A DNA stretch of 64,000 nucleotides, taken from Myxococcus landrumus (lineage in GTDB: Bacteria; Myxococcota; Myxococcia; Myxococcales; Myxococcaceae). Numbering within the stretch: position 1 is the first letter of the stretch; each line of letters starts with the position of its first letter. Position numbers and translations under genes: made by a program. The stretch lies in assembly GCF_017301635.1 (NCBI RefSeq), contig NZ_CP071091.1:8734501-8798500 (forward strand). The letters are read 5' to 3'. The notes beneath the pieces were generated by a model, which was not told the DNA's origin, searched no databases, and saw only the letters and a list, made by a program, of their open reading frames with translations. Positions 26,061-34,687 of the stretch are shown here, in pieces.

Positions 26061-26963
26061 TCAGTCTCCGTTCGGGTCCCACTCGGAGATGTCCTGCTTC
26101 TTGGGCTCCGGAGGAAGGGCGGGGCGCGAGGAGTTGCTCGGCGGAGGCGGCGGGGGCTTCTTCGCCGCGGCGGTGGGCTTGGGCGGCGGAGGCGGCGGTT
26201 CCTCGTCGAGCAGTGGGTCCTTCTCCTCGGTGCTGGAGGCCATCGCGGGCTCGGGCTTCACGGGCTCGGCCTTCGGCGGAGGCGAGGACCTCGCGGGAGC
26301 GGACTTCGTGGCGGCCGTCGGCGTGGGGGCGGGCGGCGTGTCGAGGGGCTCGAGTCCCTCGTCAATGTCGGAGGAGGGCGCGGGCTCGGGCGCGGGAGGC
26401 GGCTTCGGCTCGGCGGACGACGTGCGATAGACGCCCTGCCGCGACACCGCGGGAACGGGCTCCGTGTCGCGCACGGGCGGCGGGGTCTCCTCGGGCGTGG
26501 GCCGCGTGTCCTCGGCCGGCATGGTGTCCGCGCGATACTCGCCGCGCGGTCCAGGGGGACGCTCCGGACGCGACTCGCCGAAGGGGTCCTCTTCCCGGTT
26601 GGTCGGCTTCCGCGTCGTCTCCGAGTCGCGGTTCGGGGATGCGTCGCCGAACGGGTCGTCTTCCCGGTCGACCTTCTTGGTGTTGGGAATCCGCCGGGGG
26701 CGAGGCTCGTCCGCCACCACGCCTTCGGGGAGGCCGCGGATGGCGGAGTGCCGGTCGCTGCACTCGCTCCGGTTCTCCATGCAGATGCCCAGGCACTGGG
26801 TGAGCTTCTTCACGGTGCGCGAGCTGCCGCCGTATTCGATGGAGCAGTCTTCCTTGCACGTGACGTAGTCCTCCTGACAGCCGGAGGGGACTGCGCCGCG
26901 CTGCGCGGCGGCGGGGCTGGCGGCGAGCGCCAGTAGCAGCAAGGGGAGGGAACGCATGGCCAT
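26061..26963 (-). CDS. Secreted cysteine- and proline-rich protein, unknown function
   Basis: 300 residues from the ATG at 26963; a second ATG two codons later is equally usable. Signal peptide about 1-20 (AAAQ). Six cysteines lie in the next 50 residues (Cys29, 36, 40, 57, 61 and 68), spaced as for disulfides. The rest is highly charged and proline-rich: the acidic motif E-[DE]-DPFG occurs at 101-106 and 124-129, then KPPPAPEPAP, EEPPPPPPKP and KKPPPPPPS runs lead to an acidic end SEWDPNGD. Such a tail suggests an extended periplasmic or surface linker. I recognise no named family. It is convergent with the ATP-grasp gene. Confidence 0.72.
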   Translation of the reverse strand: MAMRSLPLLLLALAASPAAAQRGAVPSGCQEDYVTCKEDCSIEYGGSSRTVKKLTQCLGICMENRSECSDRHSAIRGLPEGVVADEPRPRRIPNTKKVDREDDPFGDASPNRDSETTRKPTNREEDPFGESRPERPPGPRGEYRADTMPAEDTRPTPEETPPPVRDTEPVPAVSRQGVYRTSSAEPKPPPAPEPAPSSDIDEGLEPLDTPPAPTPTAATKSAPARSSPPPKAEPVKPEPAMASSTEEKDPLLDEEPPPPPPKPTAAAKKPPPPPPSNSSRPALPPEPKKQDISEWDPNGD

Positions 26964-27050
26964 AACGAAAACTACCAGTCTTCGAGCCTTCCCGCGCCAG
27001 GGGGCCGCGCTATGGTCGGGGGGCGCGGCCGGGAGCGCCGAAGGAGGAAC

Positions 27051-27938
27051 ATGGCTGTCAGGGTGGGCATCATCGGGAGCCATGGGCTGGAGCAATTCCT
27101 GGGGCTCTCGGGTCGGTTGGAATCGCACACCCTCGAAACCCCCTTCGGCCCTCATGCGGGGCCGCTGTTCTCCGGTGAGCTGGACGGTGTCTCCGTCGTC
27201 TATGTCTCCCGCCACGGCCAGGGCCACCTCTTCAACGCCACGCGCGCGCCCTACCGCGCCAACATCTTCGCGCTGAAGCAGCTGGGGGTGACCCACGTGC
27301 TCGCCACGAGCACGGTGGGCAGCCTCCAGGAGTTCCTTCCCCCGCTCCAGCTCGTCATTCCGGACCAGGTCATCGACCGCACCTACCGGCGCCCCTGCAC
27401 GTTCTACGACGACATCGCGGTCCACGTGGAGCTGGGGTTCCCCTTCTGCGGCACGCTCCGCCAGGTCCTCTCCAACGCGGCGACCGCCAGTGGAACCGTC
27501 GTGCCTTCCCAGGCGACCTATGTCTGTGTGGAGGGGCCTTCGCTCAGCACGCGCGCGGAGAGCCTGCTGTATCGGGCCTGGGGCGCGGACCTGGTGGGGA
27601 TGACGGCCATGCCCGAGGCGCGGCTCGCGCGCGAGGCGGAGCTTCACTACGCCGTGGTGGCGCTGCCCACGGACCATGACTCATGGCAGGCGCAGCCTCC
27701 GGGGCAGGAGGAAGAGGGCCTGTTGTCGCGGCTGTCGCACAACATCCAGAACGTCACCGCCAAGGGGGCCGCGCTCATCCGGCGCGCGTTGCCTCGAATC
27801 GCCGAGGCGCCTTTGGCCTGTCGTTGTGACTCCGCGCTGGCCATGGCGCTGTGGACCGACCGCACCCGCATCCCCGACGAGGTGCGCTCCCGCCTTCGTC
27901 CCCTGCTAGGCCGCTATCTGCCACCCAATGTCGTCTAG
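27051..27938 (+). CDS. Purine nucleoside phosphorylase family, 5'-methylthioadenosine phosphorylase-like
   Basis: 295 residues from the ATG at 27051, preceded by AAGGAGG six bases upstream. The PNP/MTAP fold shows GIIGSHGLEQF (6-16), YVSRHGQGH (about 49-57; phosphate and base contacts), LKQLGVTHVLATSTVGSL (about 76-93), VCVEGPSLSTRAE and DLVGMTAMPEARLAREA, the typical substrate-contact end. It phosphorolyses MTA or a related nucleoside to free base and pentose 1-phosphate, in the methionine salvage route. Human-type MTAP has similar motifs (GTTAMPE); here GMTAMPE is conserved. Whether it prefers MTA or another nucleoside is not certain. Confidence 0.88.
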   Translation: MAVRVGIIGSHGLEQFLGLSGRLESHTLETPFGPHAGPLFSGELDGVSVVYVSRHGQGHLFNATRAPYRANIFALKQLGVTHVLATSTVGSLQEFLPPLQLVIPDQVIDRTYRRPCTFYDDIAVHVELGFPFCGTLRQVLSNAATASGTVVPSQATYVCVEGPSLSTRAESLLYRAWGADLVGMTAMPEARLAREAELHYAVVALPTDHDSWQAQPPGQEEEGLLSRLSHNIQNVTAKGAALIRRALPRIAEAPLACRCDSALAMALWTDRTRIPDEVRSRLRPLLGRYLPPNVV

Positions 27939-27969
27939 CCGGAGGGCCCGCGTGCGGTAGGGTGGCGGG

Positions 27970-28752
27970 ATGGCCGCACCGAAGAAACATCCGATACCCA
28001 AGGCGAAGCGTTTCAGCGCGGGGACACTCACGGCGGAGACCGCGCTGGCGCTGGTGAAGAAACACGCCCGTGGGAAGTTCGCGAAGTCGAGCACCGCGCG
28101 CGCCGCGAAGCGTTTCATCGAGGAGCGCGCCGCTGGAGACCGCGCTGACAGCGACCTCCTCCACTTCGTGGGGCGCCTCACCCTCGAGGAAGTCACCCTG
28201 GGGCGGCGGCCGCGAATCGGCCTCCTCATCGTCGAAGGCGACCTCGTCGTGAAGGGACGCTACGAGGACTCGCTGGACCCGGAGTCGGTGGTCATCGTCA
28301 CCGGCTCGCTGCGGGCCCGTGACGTCATCACCCGGGGCTTCCTGGAGGTGCACGGGGACCTGGTCGCCAGCCAGTCCATCCTGTTCCTTGACAACGACGC
28401 GTGCGGCGAGGTGTTCGGCGACGTCCGCGCGCCCTTCGTCTACACGAACCAGCACGCGGTGAAGGTGCACGGCGACGTGAAGGCGCGGCTCGTCACCGGC
28501 GACGACAAACACATCCGGAGCGCCGGGAAGCACGTGTTCATCGAGGAGACGGACCGCCGCGTCCGCGAGCTGCTCTCGCCGAAGCTGTTGAAGGTCTTCG
28601 CCGACGAGGTCTTCGAGGACGAAGAAGGCGAGGAGGTCGACCCCGAAGACCCGTGGATTGACGCCATCGACACGGAGAAGCTCACCGCGTTCATCCGACG
28701 GGGCGGGTCCGCGTTGGCGCAGAAGTCGCCTGTTCGTCGGAAGAAGAAGTAG
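27970..28752 (+). CDS. Hypothetical protein with a beta-solenoid-like middle section
   Basis: 260 residues. The basic N terminus (MAAPKKHPIPKAKRF) leads to a helical part, then a middle region (about 70-190) of short regular strands, e.g. GLLIVEGDLVVKG, VVIVTGSLRARD, FLEVHGDLVASQS, CGEVFGDVRA and HAVKVHGDVKARL. The V-x-V-x-G-D-[LV] rung repeated every 17-22 residues suggests a right-handed beta-solenoid, as in polymer-forming cytoskeletal (bactofilin-like) domains, but I cannot assign it to that family. An acidic stretch (EVFEDEEGEEVDPED) and a basic tail KKK follow. It has no signal. It lies 31 bases after the MTAP-like gene on the same strand. Confidence 0.65.
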   Translation: MAAPKKHPIPKAKRFSAGTLTAETALALVKKHARGKFAKSSTARAAKRFIEERAAGDRADSDLLHFVGRLTLEEVTLGRRPRIGLLIVEGDLVVKGRYEDSLDPESVVIVTGSLRARDVITRGFLEVHGDLVASQSILFLDNDACGEVFGDVRAPFVYTNQHAVKVHGDVKARLVTGDDKHIRSAGKHVFIEETDRRVRELLSPKLLKVFADEVFEDEEGEEVDPEDPWIDAIDTEKLTAFIRRGGSALAQKSPVRRKKK

Positions 28753-28792
28753 CAGGGAAGGCCCTGCTCGCCGAGCGGAGGCTCGCTCGGCG
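28751..28792 (+). terminator. Two tandem hairpins after the beta-solenoid gene
   Basis: AGCAGGG...CCCTGCT (28751-28768) is followed by CGCCGAGCG (28769-28777) pairing with CGCTCGGCG (28784-28792) around a 6-base loop. Both stems are perfect or near-perfect. Read as a terminator of the preceding gene. Confidence 0.6.
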
Positions 28793-28860
28793 GCTTGCTG
28801 CTGATACGCGCCTCGGACCCCACCTTCCGTTACCCGAACGACGGGAGGGAGGAGGGGAGG

Positions 28861-29895
28861 ATGCGGTTGCCGCGACTCAAGGACCTCACCTGGCGTGAGT
28901 TCATCCGGCGCTTCGTGAAGGAGCTCCAGGAGGACACCGTCACGGACCTCGCGGCGCAGCTCTCGTACTACCTCCTGTTCTCGCTGTTCCCGTTCCTCTT
29001 CTTCCTCGTCACGTTGGTGGCGTACCTGCCGTTTGCTCCTGGGGCGGTGGACGCGATGTTGGACCGCCTCCGCCCGCTGGTGCCCACGCAGGCGCTGGAC
29101 GTGGTGACGCAGCACCTGACGTCCCTGGTGTCCCAGCAGCAGCCCAAGCTGCTCACGGTGGGTCTGCTGGTGGCGCTGTGGTCGGCCTCGCGCGGAGTGG
29201 ATGCCCTGCGCAAGGCGCTCAACCTGGCCTACGACGTGCCGGAGTCACGCCCCCTCTGGAGGACGGAGGGGCTGGCCGTGTTCTTGACGCTGGTGGGGAC
29301 GCTGCTGATTCCGCTGTCCTTCGCCGTCTTCCTGTTGGGGGGCAGGCTGGGGGAGTGGCTGGCGGCGAGGATGCATGTCCAGGAGGCGTTTCACGTCGTC
29401 TGGTCTTGGGTGCGCTGGCCCTTCACCGCGGCGCTGGTGATGTTGGTGTTGTCACTCTGTTACTACCTGCTGCCGGACGTGAAACATCGCTTCAGGTACT
29501 TCACCCCGGGCTCCGTCATCGGGACGCTGGCGTGGATGGCGAGCACCTGGGGCTTCACGCAGTACGTGGAGCACTTCGGCAAGTACAACGTCACCTATGG
29601 CTCCATCGGTGGCGTGGTGGTGCTGATGTTGTGGCTCTACATCTCCGGGCTCGTGTTCATCCTGGGCGGAGAGCTCAACGCCGTCCTCGCTCACGCGAAG
29701 GGGGAGGTGATGGCGAAGGAGGCGGGGGCCCTGCCCGTGCCGGCGCATCACGTCACGCCGGGGGCAGCCAAGCGAGGGGAGGCGCCTCGCTCCAGGCTTG
29801 CGTTCTGGCGCTGGCGGCGGCGTTCTCCGCGAGGGACTTCCTCCGAGCCGCCCGAGTCGGAGCACGGGCGGCCTCCCTCGTCCTCACTGCACTGA
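28861..29895 (+). CDS. YihY/BrkB family inner-membrane protein
   Basis: 344 residues from the ATG at 28861; GGGAGG just upstream. The N terminus MRLPRLKDLTWREF is followed by an amphipathic helix and the signature DLAAQLSYYLLFSLFPFLFFL (about 34-54, shown in parts DLAAQLSYYLL and SLFPFL). Six membrane spans and a conserved GSVIGTLAWMASTWGFTQYV block (about 214-233; given in short form as GSVIGTLAW) fit the BrkB family. The C terminus is basic and rich in Ala/Pro. The family's molecular role is not settled; it was once called RNase BN. It is convergent with the trypsin-like protease gene. Confidence 0.87.
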   Translation: MRLPRLKDLTWREFIRRFVKELQEDTVTDLAAQLSYYLLFSLFPFLFFLVTLVAYLPFAPGAVDAMLDRLRPLVPTQALDVVTQHLTSLVSQQQPKLLTVGLLVALWSASRGVDALRKALNLAYDVPESRPLWRTEGLAVFLTLVGTLLIPLSFAVFLLGGRLGEWLAARMHVQEAFHVVWSWVRWPFTAALVMLVLSLCYYLLPDVKHRFRYFTPGSVIGTLAWMASTWGFTQYVEHFGKYNVTYGSIGGVVVLMLWLYISGLVFILGGELNAVLAHAKGEVMAKEAGALPVPAHHVTPGAAKRGEAPRSRLAFWRWRRRSPRGTSSEPPESEHGRPPSSSLH

Positions 29896-29903
29896 GCCCG
29901 CGG

Positions 29904-31742
29904 CTACTGACGCCACTCCGAGGGGACGTTCTGCTGGGTGGCATGCTTCTCGAGGTCCGCGAGTTGTTCACTCGCGAGCTTCACCTCGGAGTCGACCTCG
30001 CGCTGGCGCTTCGACACCTGTTTGCCGGAGGCCGCCTCCAGCTTCAGTTGGTCACGCTCCGCCTCGAAGCGGGCGAGCCGTGCCCGCGCCTTGCTGAAGG
30101 ACGAGCGCCATCGCTCCGCCTCCTCACGCGTGCGCATGTTCTCCTGACGTTGCCGCCAGCGGTTCTGCTCCCAGCGCTTGATGCCCGCGGGGTTGCGGTT
30201 CCAGATGTCGCGCGCGGCCTGGACGTCCTGGAGTGAGACTTCGACGCGCTCGGGGTTCTCCCCGCCCTGGCCCACCTTCAGCCATGCGGTCCCCGCCGAG
30301 GGAAGCGAGCAGCTCTCGACGGGCAGGCGCGCGCCACTCAGGTGGACGCCCGAGGTGAGTCCACGGGAGATGAACCAGCGCAAGCGGCGCGAGTCCTTCT
30401 CCTGGTTCATGGCCTCGCTCAAGGGGCGCCAGTCGTCGAACTCCACGTCGAGCGTGCAGGTCGTGCCACCGGCCTCCAACTCCATGCGGCGCTTCACGCT
30501 GGTGGGGGGCGTGTCGAAGCGCTCGACCAGCAGGGCGATGAGCCCCAGTCCCTCGACGTTGCGGACAGGGAGGAGCGCGGGGTGTCCCGTGTCCTGCTTG
30601 AAGCGCGCAATCTCCCGCTCCTCATCCCGGGCCACGCGCTTGAGCTGCTCCTCCCAGCGGGCGCTGGCCTCGGGGGTGGGCGAGAAGGAGATGAGCTTGC
30701 TGGCATAGGGGAGTGGGAGCGCGAGCCCCAGGCCATCCGCGTTTTCAATCTTGAGCGAGACGATGCCCACGACTTCGCCCTGGCCATTGAGCAGGGGACC
30801 GCCGCTGTTGCCCGGGTTGACCGAGGCGTTGACCTGCACGTAGCCCGTGCCCAGGTACTGCCGGCCCACGAAGCCCACCTTCCCCTCGTGGACGGTGAAG
30901 TCCAACCCCTTGGGGCTGCCGATGATGACCAGCGGGTCCCCGGGTTCCAGTTGGGTGACGTCGCCCAGCTTCAAGGGGCGCGCGTTGGCGCCCACGACGC
31001 GGACGGTGGCGATGTCCAGCTCCGCGTCTCGCTTCAGCGTCTCGCCGAGCAACTGGCGGCCATCCGGGAGCACCACCGTCATCATCTTGCCCGGCGGGCA
31101 CACCACGTGCTCGTTGGTCAGCGCCAGCTCGGGCTCCACGAAGAAGCCAGAGCCCGTCTTTCCCTCGCACCTCAAGCTGAGGGTGCTGGGGGAGGCGAGG
31201 CGGCCAATCTCCTTCGTGGAGAGAGGCGCGGGCGCGGCGGGCTTCGCGGCCTCGGCGGTTTCGGTGCCGCCGCCGGGGACCAGGTCCGTGACGGCCGAGG
31301 TCGCGCTCGCGAGCTTCGGTGAGCGGGCCATCCAGATGCCCGCGATGACACCTCCGAGGACGAGCGCGGTGATGGGCACCACGCGGAGCCAGCGCGAGCT
31401 GGAGGGCGGGGTGGCGGCTGCGAGTTCCTCGGTGGGGTGGAGGACCGCGCTCACGCCATGGGCGGAGAACACGGCGAGGAGCTTCTCGGCGAAGGCGCGG
31501 AAGACACCTCGAACGATGGGGAGGTCCGGAGTGGTCAGCGCCTTGCGCGCCTCGGAGAACGCGGGGGCGGGAGCGCCGAGCAGGGCGATGGCTCGGGCGA
31601 GCGCGAAGCGCAGTCGCTCATCCTCCACGGCCTCTTTCAGCACCACGTCGACCAGCAGGCTGGAGCCACAGACACACCTCGCCACGTTCCCCGCATCCGG
31701 CGCGCCGCACCGGAGGCACCTCGTCTTGCTCTCGTCCGACAT
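29904..31742 (-). CDS. Membrane-anchored trypsin-like (DegP-type) serine protease with N-terminal zinc ribbon
   Basis: 612 residues. Residues 9-25 hold CLRCGAPDAGNVARCVC, a small zinc-ribbon-like knot; a single hydrophobic span (about 120-138) follows. The peptidase domain has His212 in TNEHVV, Asp243 in AELDIATV and Ser313 in NPGNSGGPLL, so the triad is complete. No PDZ domain is visible; instead the C-terminal third (about 345-612) has a long basic coiled-coil segment (about 520-600: REEAERWRSSFSKARARLAR and similar). A cytoplasmic zinc ribbon with a periplasmic protease would be a membrane sensor-type arrangement (inference). It is convergent with the BrkB gene and downstream of the M48 gene. 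Confidence 0.85.
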   Translation of the reverse strand: MSDESKTRCLRCGAPDAGNVARCVCGSSLLVDVVLKEAVEDERLRFALARAIALLGAPAPAFSEARKALTTPDLPIVRGVFRAFAEKLLAVFSAHGVSAVLHPTEELAAATPPSSSRWLRVVPITALVLGGVIAGIWMARSPKLASATSAVTDLVPGGGTETAEAAKPAAPAPLSTKEIGRLASPSTLSLRCEGKTGSGFFVEPELALTNEHVVCPPGKMMTVVLPDGRQLLGETLKRDAELDIATVRVVGANARPLKLGDVTQLEPGDPLVIIGSPKGLDFTVHEGKVGFVGRQYLGTGYVQVNASVNPGNSGGPLLNGQGEVVGIVSLKIENADGLGLALPLPYASKLISFSPTPEASARWEEQLKRVARDEEREIARFKQDTGHPALLPVRNVEGLGLIALLVERFDTPPTSVKRRMELEAGGTTCTLDVEFDDWRPLSEAMNQEKDSRRLRWFISRGLTSGVHLSGARLPVESCSLPSAGTAWLKVGQGGENPERVEVSLQDVQAARDIWNRNPAGIKRWEQNRWRQRQENMRTREEAERWRSSFSKARARLARFEAERDQLKLEAASGKQVSKRQREVDSEVKLASEQLADLEKHATQQNVPSEWRQ

Positions 31743-31776
31743 GTTGGGTTCCCCCAGCGCTTCACGTGCATCACCG

Positions 31777-31810
31777 CGCGGACCTCGGGCGCGGGGCCCG
31801 AGGTCTCGCG
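31777..31810 (-). terminator. Strong hairpin after the M48 protease gene
   Basis: GACCTCGGGC (31781-31790) pairs perfectly with GCCCGAGGTC (31796-31805), and CGCG flanks on each side extend it with a one-base bulge. It lies 22 bases after the M48 stop and ahead of the trypsin-like gene, so the two are probably not fully cotranscribed. Confidence 0.65.
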
Positions 31811-31831
31811 GTCACCTTCATCCGAAAGGGT

Positions 31832-32656
31832 TCAGCGTCCGCCCAGCTTCTGCTTGATGGCCGGAAGCTGTCCGGGGCTGTTGTTCGAGCCGCGCAGGTT
31901 CTTCTGGGCGATGAACTTCTGGAGGTCCGCGATGCGGTCCTGGTTGGTCGGGTGGGTGCTGAGCCACTTCATGATGCCCGGCGACTGACCCTGCATCGCC
32001 TGGAGCTTCTCGAAGAAGGTGATGAGCCCCCGCGGGTCATAGCCCGCACCGGACGAATAGCGTGCGCCATACTCATCCGCCTCCGTCTCCTCGCTGCGGC
32101 TGTGCGCGAGCATGGCGCCGCCGCCGACGAGCTGCGCGGCGACCTGCGCGGCCGCTCCGGGGTTCTGCCCCAGCGCGAGCTGCGTGACGGTCTGCAGGCC
32201 CATCTGGTTCACCATCGCCCGCGCCGAGTGACGGCCGACGACGTGTCCCGCCTCGTGCGCCATGACCCCCGCCAGCTCCGCCTCCGTGTCCGACGCCAGG
32301 ATGAGGCCCGTGTACACGTACAGGTAGCCACCCGGCGTGGCGAACGCGTTCACCATCTTTGGGTCGTCGATGACGTTGATCTTCCACTTCACCCCAGGCC
32401 GGTCCTTGGTGGCCTGCCGGATGATGGGGGCGGAGAGCGTGCGCACGTACTCGACGACCGCCGGGTCCTGCACGTACTTGATCTTCTCCTTCTGCTCCAA
32501 CTCCTGCTTCACCTGCTTGCCGATCTCCTCTTCCTGCTCATCCGTGACGAAGGTCTTCGCGAGAGCCTTCTCCGCCTGGACGCGCTGCTGGGTGCAGCCC
32601 GTCGTCACACCCATGAGGAGGGCGAGGCTCCAAACCGCCGAGAGAATCCGCTGCAT
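31832..32656 (-). CDS. M48 family metalloprotease, lipoprotein
   Basis: 274 residues from the ATG at 32656. A hydrophobic N terminus (4-20) ends in VTTGC with Cys21, a lipobox-like site. The protease domain has the zinc motif HEAGH (134-138: VMAHEAGHVVGRHSAR) and the third ligand Glu192 in SEETEADEYG. The layout matches periplasmic BepA/LoiP-like M48 lipoproteins that degrade misassembled outer-membrane proteins. The region GNAFATPGGYLYVYTGLI (about 103-119) is also typical. It is divergent from the Ku gene and is followed by a strong hairpin. Confidence 0.92.
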   Translation of the reverse strand: MQRILSAVWSLALLMGVTTGCTQQRVQAEKALAKTFVTDEQEEEIGKQVKQELEQKEKIKYVQDPAVVEYVRTLSAPIIRQATKDRPGVKWKINVIDDPKMVNAFATPGGYLYVYTGLILASDTEAELAGVMAHEAGHVVGRHSARAMVNQMGLQTVTQLALGQNPGAAAQVAAQLVGGGAMLAHSRSEETEADEYGARYSSGAGYDPRGLITFFEKLQAMQGQSPGIMKWLSTHPTNQDRIADLQKFIAQKNLRGSNNSPGQLPAIKQKLGGR

Positions 32657-32816
32657 GGCCACGTGCGCCTTTCTGTTCCGGTTGATGCGTTGAGAGAGCG
32701 ACCGCCCGGACTCTTGGGCAGCGTGCGCCTCGACGGCAAGTCCCTCGTGCTGCTTCCCTCCGGGTCTTGCCTCCACACCCTCGGGGACCGAGCTTTCAAG
32801 AAACGAGGAGGCCGTG

Positions 32817-33734
32817 ATGTCGCGTCCAGTCTGGGTGGGGTCGCTGAGCTTCGGACCGCTGACGCTCCCGGTGCGTCTCCACGGCGCCGTGGCCTCCCGG
32901 CAGGCGCGATTCCACCTGCTCCACGACGCGGACGGCGCTCGCATCCAGAACAAGCGGGTGTGCTCGGCCGATGGCGAGGAGGTCTCCCTGGACCACGTGG
33001 TGCGGGGATACACGCTGCCGGACGGACGGCATGTCACGGTGACGCGCGGAGAGCTGGAGGCGCTGGACCCCGTGGCCAGCCGGGTCATCGCGATCGAGGA
33101 CTTCGTCGACCCGGCGCAGGTGGACTCGCTGCTGTTCGACACGTCCTACCACCTGGTCCCCGCCCCGGGCGCGGAGCACGCATACACGGTGCTGACGGCG
33201 GCGCTCCAGGAGTCGGGCCGGGTGGGCGTGGGGCGGCTGGTGCTGTACCAGAAGGGACACCTGTGTCTGGTGCGGCCTCATGGACAGGGGCTCGTGCTGA
33301 CCACCCTGCATGCGATGGAGGAAGTGGTGCCGCGGGAGTCGCTCTCAGAGCTGGCCATGGCGGGGACTCCCATCGACTCCGGCGAGCTGGACGCCACGCT
33401 GCGCCTCATCGCGTCGCGCTCCGTCGACTTCGACCCTGGCCGCCATCCCGATGTCCACCGCGAACAGGTGATGGCGTTCCTGGAGCGCCGGGCCCGCGCC
33501 CATCCTCGCGTGCAGAAGCCTCCGCGCATGCGGGTGGTGGCGGCGGAGGCGCTGCTGGGAGTGCTCGAGAAGGGGCTGGAGGCGCTCCGTTCGGGACCGG
33601 CGGCTCCCTCCTCGGAAGGCTCCCTGCGGGTGCGACCCCCGCTGGCGGCCCGTGAGGCCCGCGCGAAGGACACCCCGCCAGAGCCGTCCCGCGAACGGTC
33701 GGACGATGATGGAGACGCGCCTTCTTCGTCCTGA
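32817..33734 (+). CDS. ku: Ku-family DNA end-binding protein
   Basis: 305 residues from the ATG at 32817 (a GTG one codon earlier would fit too), with GAGGAG at a good distance. The Ku core spans about 1-260: WVGSLSFGPLTLPVRL at the N terminus (the typical WKG-like start), HLLHDADGARIQNKRVC, GEEVSLDHVVRGY and ARVIAIEDFVDPAQVDSL. It forms a ring around DNA ends and recruits ligase in bacterial non-homologous end joining. The C terminus (about 262-305) is charged and disordered. No ligD or primase lies near; it is followed after 120 bases by mutM, also a repair gene, on the same strand. Confidence 0.95.
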   Translation: MSRPVWVGSLSFGPLTLPVRLHGAVASRQARFHLLHDADGARIQNKRVCSADGEEVSLDHVVRGYTLPDGRHVTVTRGELEALDPVASRVIAIEDFVDPAQVDSLLFDTSYHLVPAPGAEHAYTVLTAALQESGRVGVGRLVLYQKGHLCLVRPHGQGLVLTTLHAMEEVVPRESLSELAMAGTPIDSGELDATLRLIASRSVDFDPGRHPDVHREQVMAFLERRARAHPRVQKPPRMRVVAAEALLGVLEKGLEALRSGPAAPSSEGSLRVRPPLAAREARAKDTPPEPSRERSDDDGDAPSSS

Positions 33735-33854
33735 GCCGAGCGCCGTGAGAGAGGCCGGAGGGGGCCGCGGGGTGTTCATCGCTGGGTCCTGGCGCACAGA
33801 TGACCGCAAGAAATGCGTGGGCCGGGCGAGCCCCGGTGCTATGTGCCAGGGCGG

Positions 33855-34676
33855 ATGCCTGAGTTACCCGAAGTGGAAATCGCTCGGCGCAACCTGGTGC
33901 GCTGGTTCGATGGACATCGGCTCGTGCGCGCGGAGGCGGATGACACCCGCATCTTCCGTGGCGCGGAGCGCGCCGAGTTCACGCGGATCCGCGGCCGGCT
34001 GACGTCGCTCGTCCGCAGGGGCAAGTATCTCCTCTTCGCTTTCGAGGACGGCCACGGCGTCCTGGGCCACCTGGGGATGACGGGCAAGTTCGTCCGCCGC
34101 AAGGAAGGGGACGAGGTGCGCTTCAGTCGCGCCCGGTTCCACCTGGACGACGGCCACGTGCTCCACTTCGCGGATGCCCGGATGTTCGGACGGATGGAGC
34201 CCGCGCCCGCCGCGAGCCTGCGCTCCCTGGATGTGGTGAAGGCCCTGGGGCGAGACCCGCTGGCGGATGGCCTCACCGCGGGACAGCTCGCCGAGGCCGT
34301 GGGGACCTCGAAGCAGGACCTCAAGGTGGCCCTGATGGACCAGGGGCGCATCGCCGGCCTGGGCAACATCCACGCCGCGGAGGCGCTGTTCCGCGCCCAC
34401 CTCCACCCCGCCCGGAAGCCCTCCACCCTTACTCCGGATGACTGGAAGCGTCTGGTGCAGGCCATCCGCGAGAGCATCGACTTCGGCCTCGAGGAGCAGG
34501 AGGGGGAGGAGCCCGTGTACCTGGAGGAGGGGGGCTCCGAGAATCCGTTCCTGGTGTATGGCAGGGGGGACGGCCCATGCTCCCGGTGCGGCTCCACCGT
34601 GGAGTCCTTCCCCCAGGCCGGACGCACCACTTATGCCTGTCCCAAGTGCCAACCCCGGGGGAGGGTCGGGAAATGA
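33855..34676 (+). CDS. mutM: Formamidopyrimidine-DNA glycosylase
   Basis: 273 residues from the ATG at 33855; the start gives MPELPEVE, so Pro1 (after Met removal) and Glu2 form the catalytic N terminus, with Lys57 (RRGKYLLF) as the second catalytic lysine. The H2TH DNA-binding motif DQGRIAGLGNIHAAEALF is at about 168-186. The C-terminal zinc finger has Cys242, Cys245, Cys262 and Cys265 (CSRC...CPKC). It removes 8-oxoguanine and formamidopyrimidines from DNA and nicks the strand (base excision repair). A slightly longer start at 33813 exists but would add a non-conserved leader. Downstream of Ku. Confidence 0.96.
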   Translation: MPELPEVEIARRNLVRWFDGHRLVRAEADDTRIFRGAERAEFTRIRGRLTSLVRRGKYLLFAFEDGHGVLGHLGMTGKFVRRKEGDEVRFSRARFHLDDGHVLHFADARMFGRMEPAPAASLRSLDVVKALGRDPLADGLTAGQLAEAVGTSKQDLKVALMDQGRIAGLGNIHAAEALFRAHLHPARKPSTLTPDDWKRLVQAIRESIDFGLEEQEGEEPVYLEEGGSENPFLVYGRGDGPCSRCGSTVESFPQAGRTTYACPKCQPRGRVGK

Positions 34677-34687
34677 CCCCTGACGTC

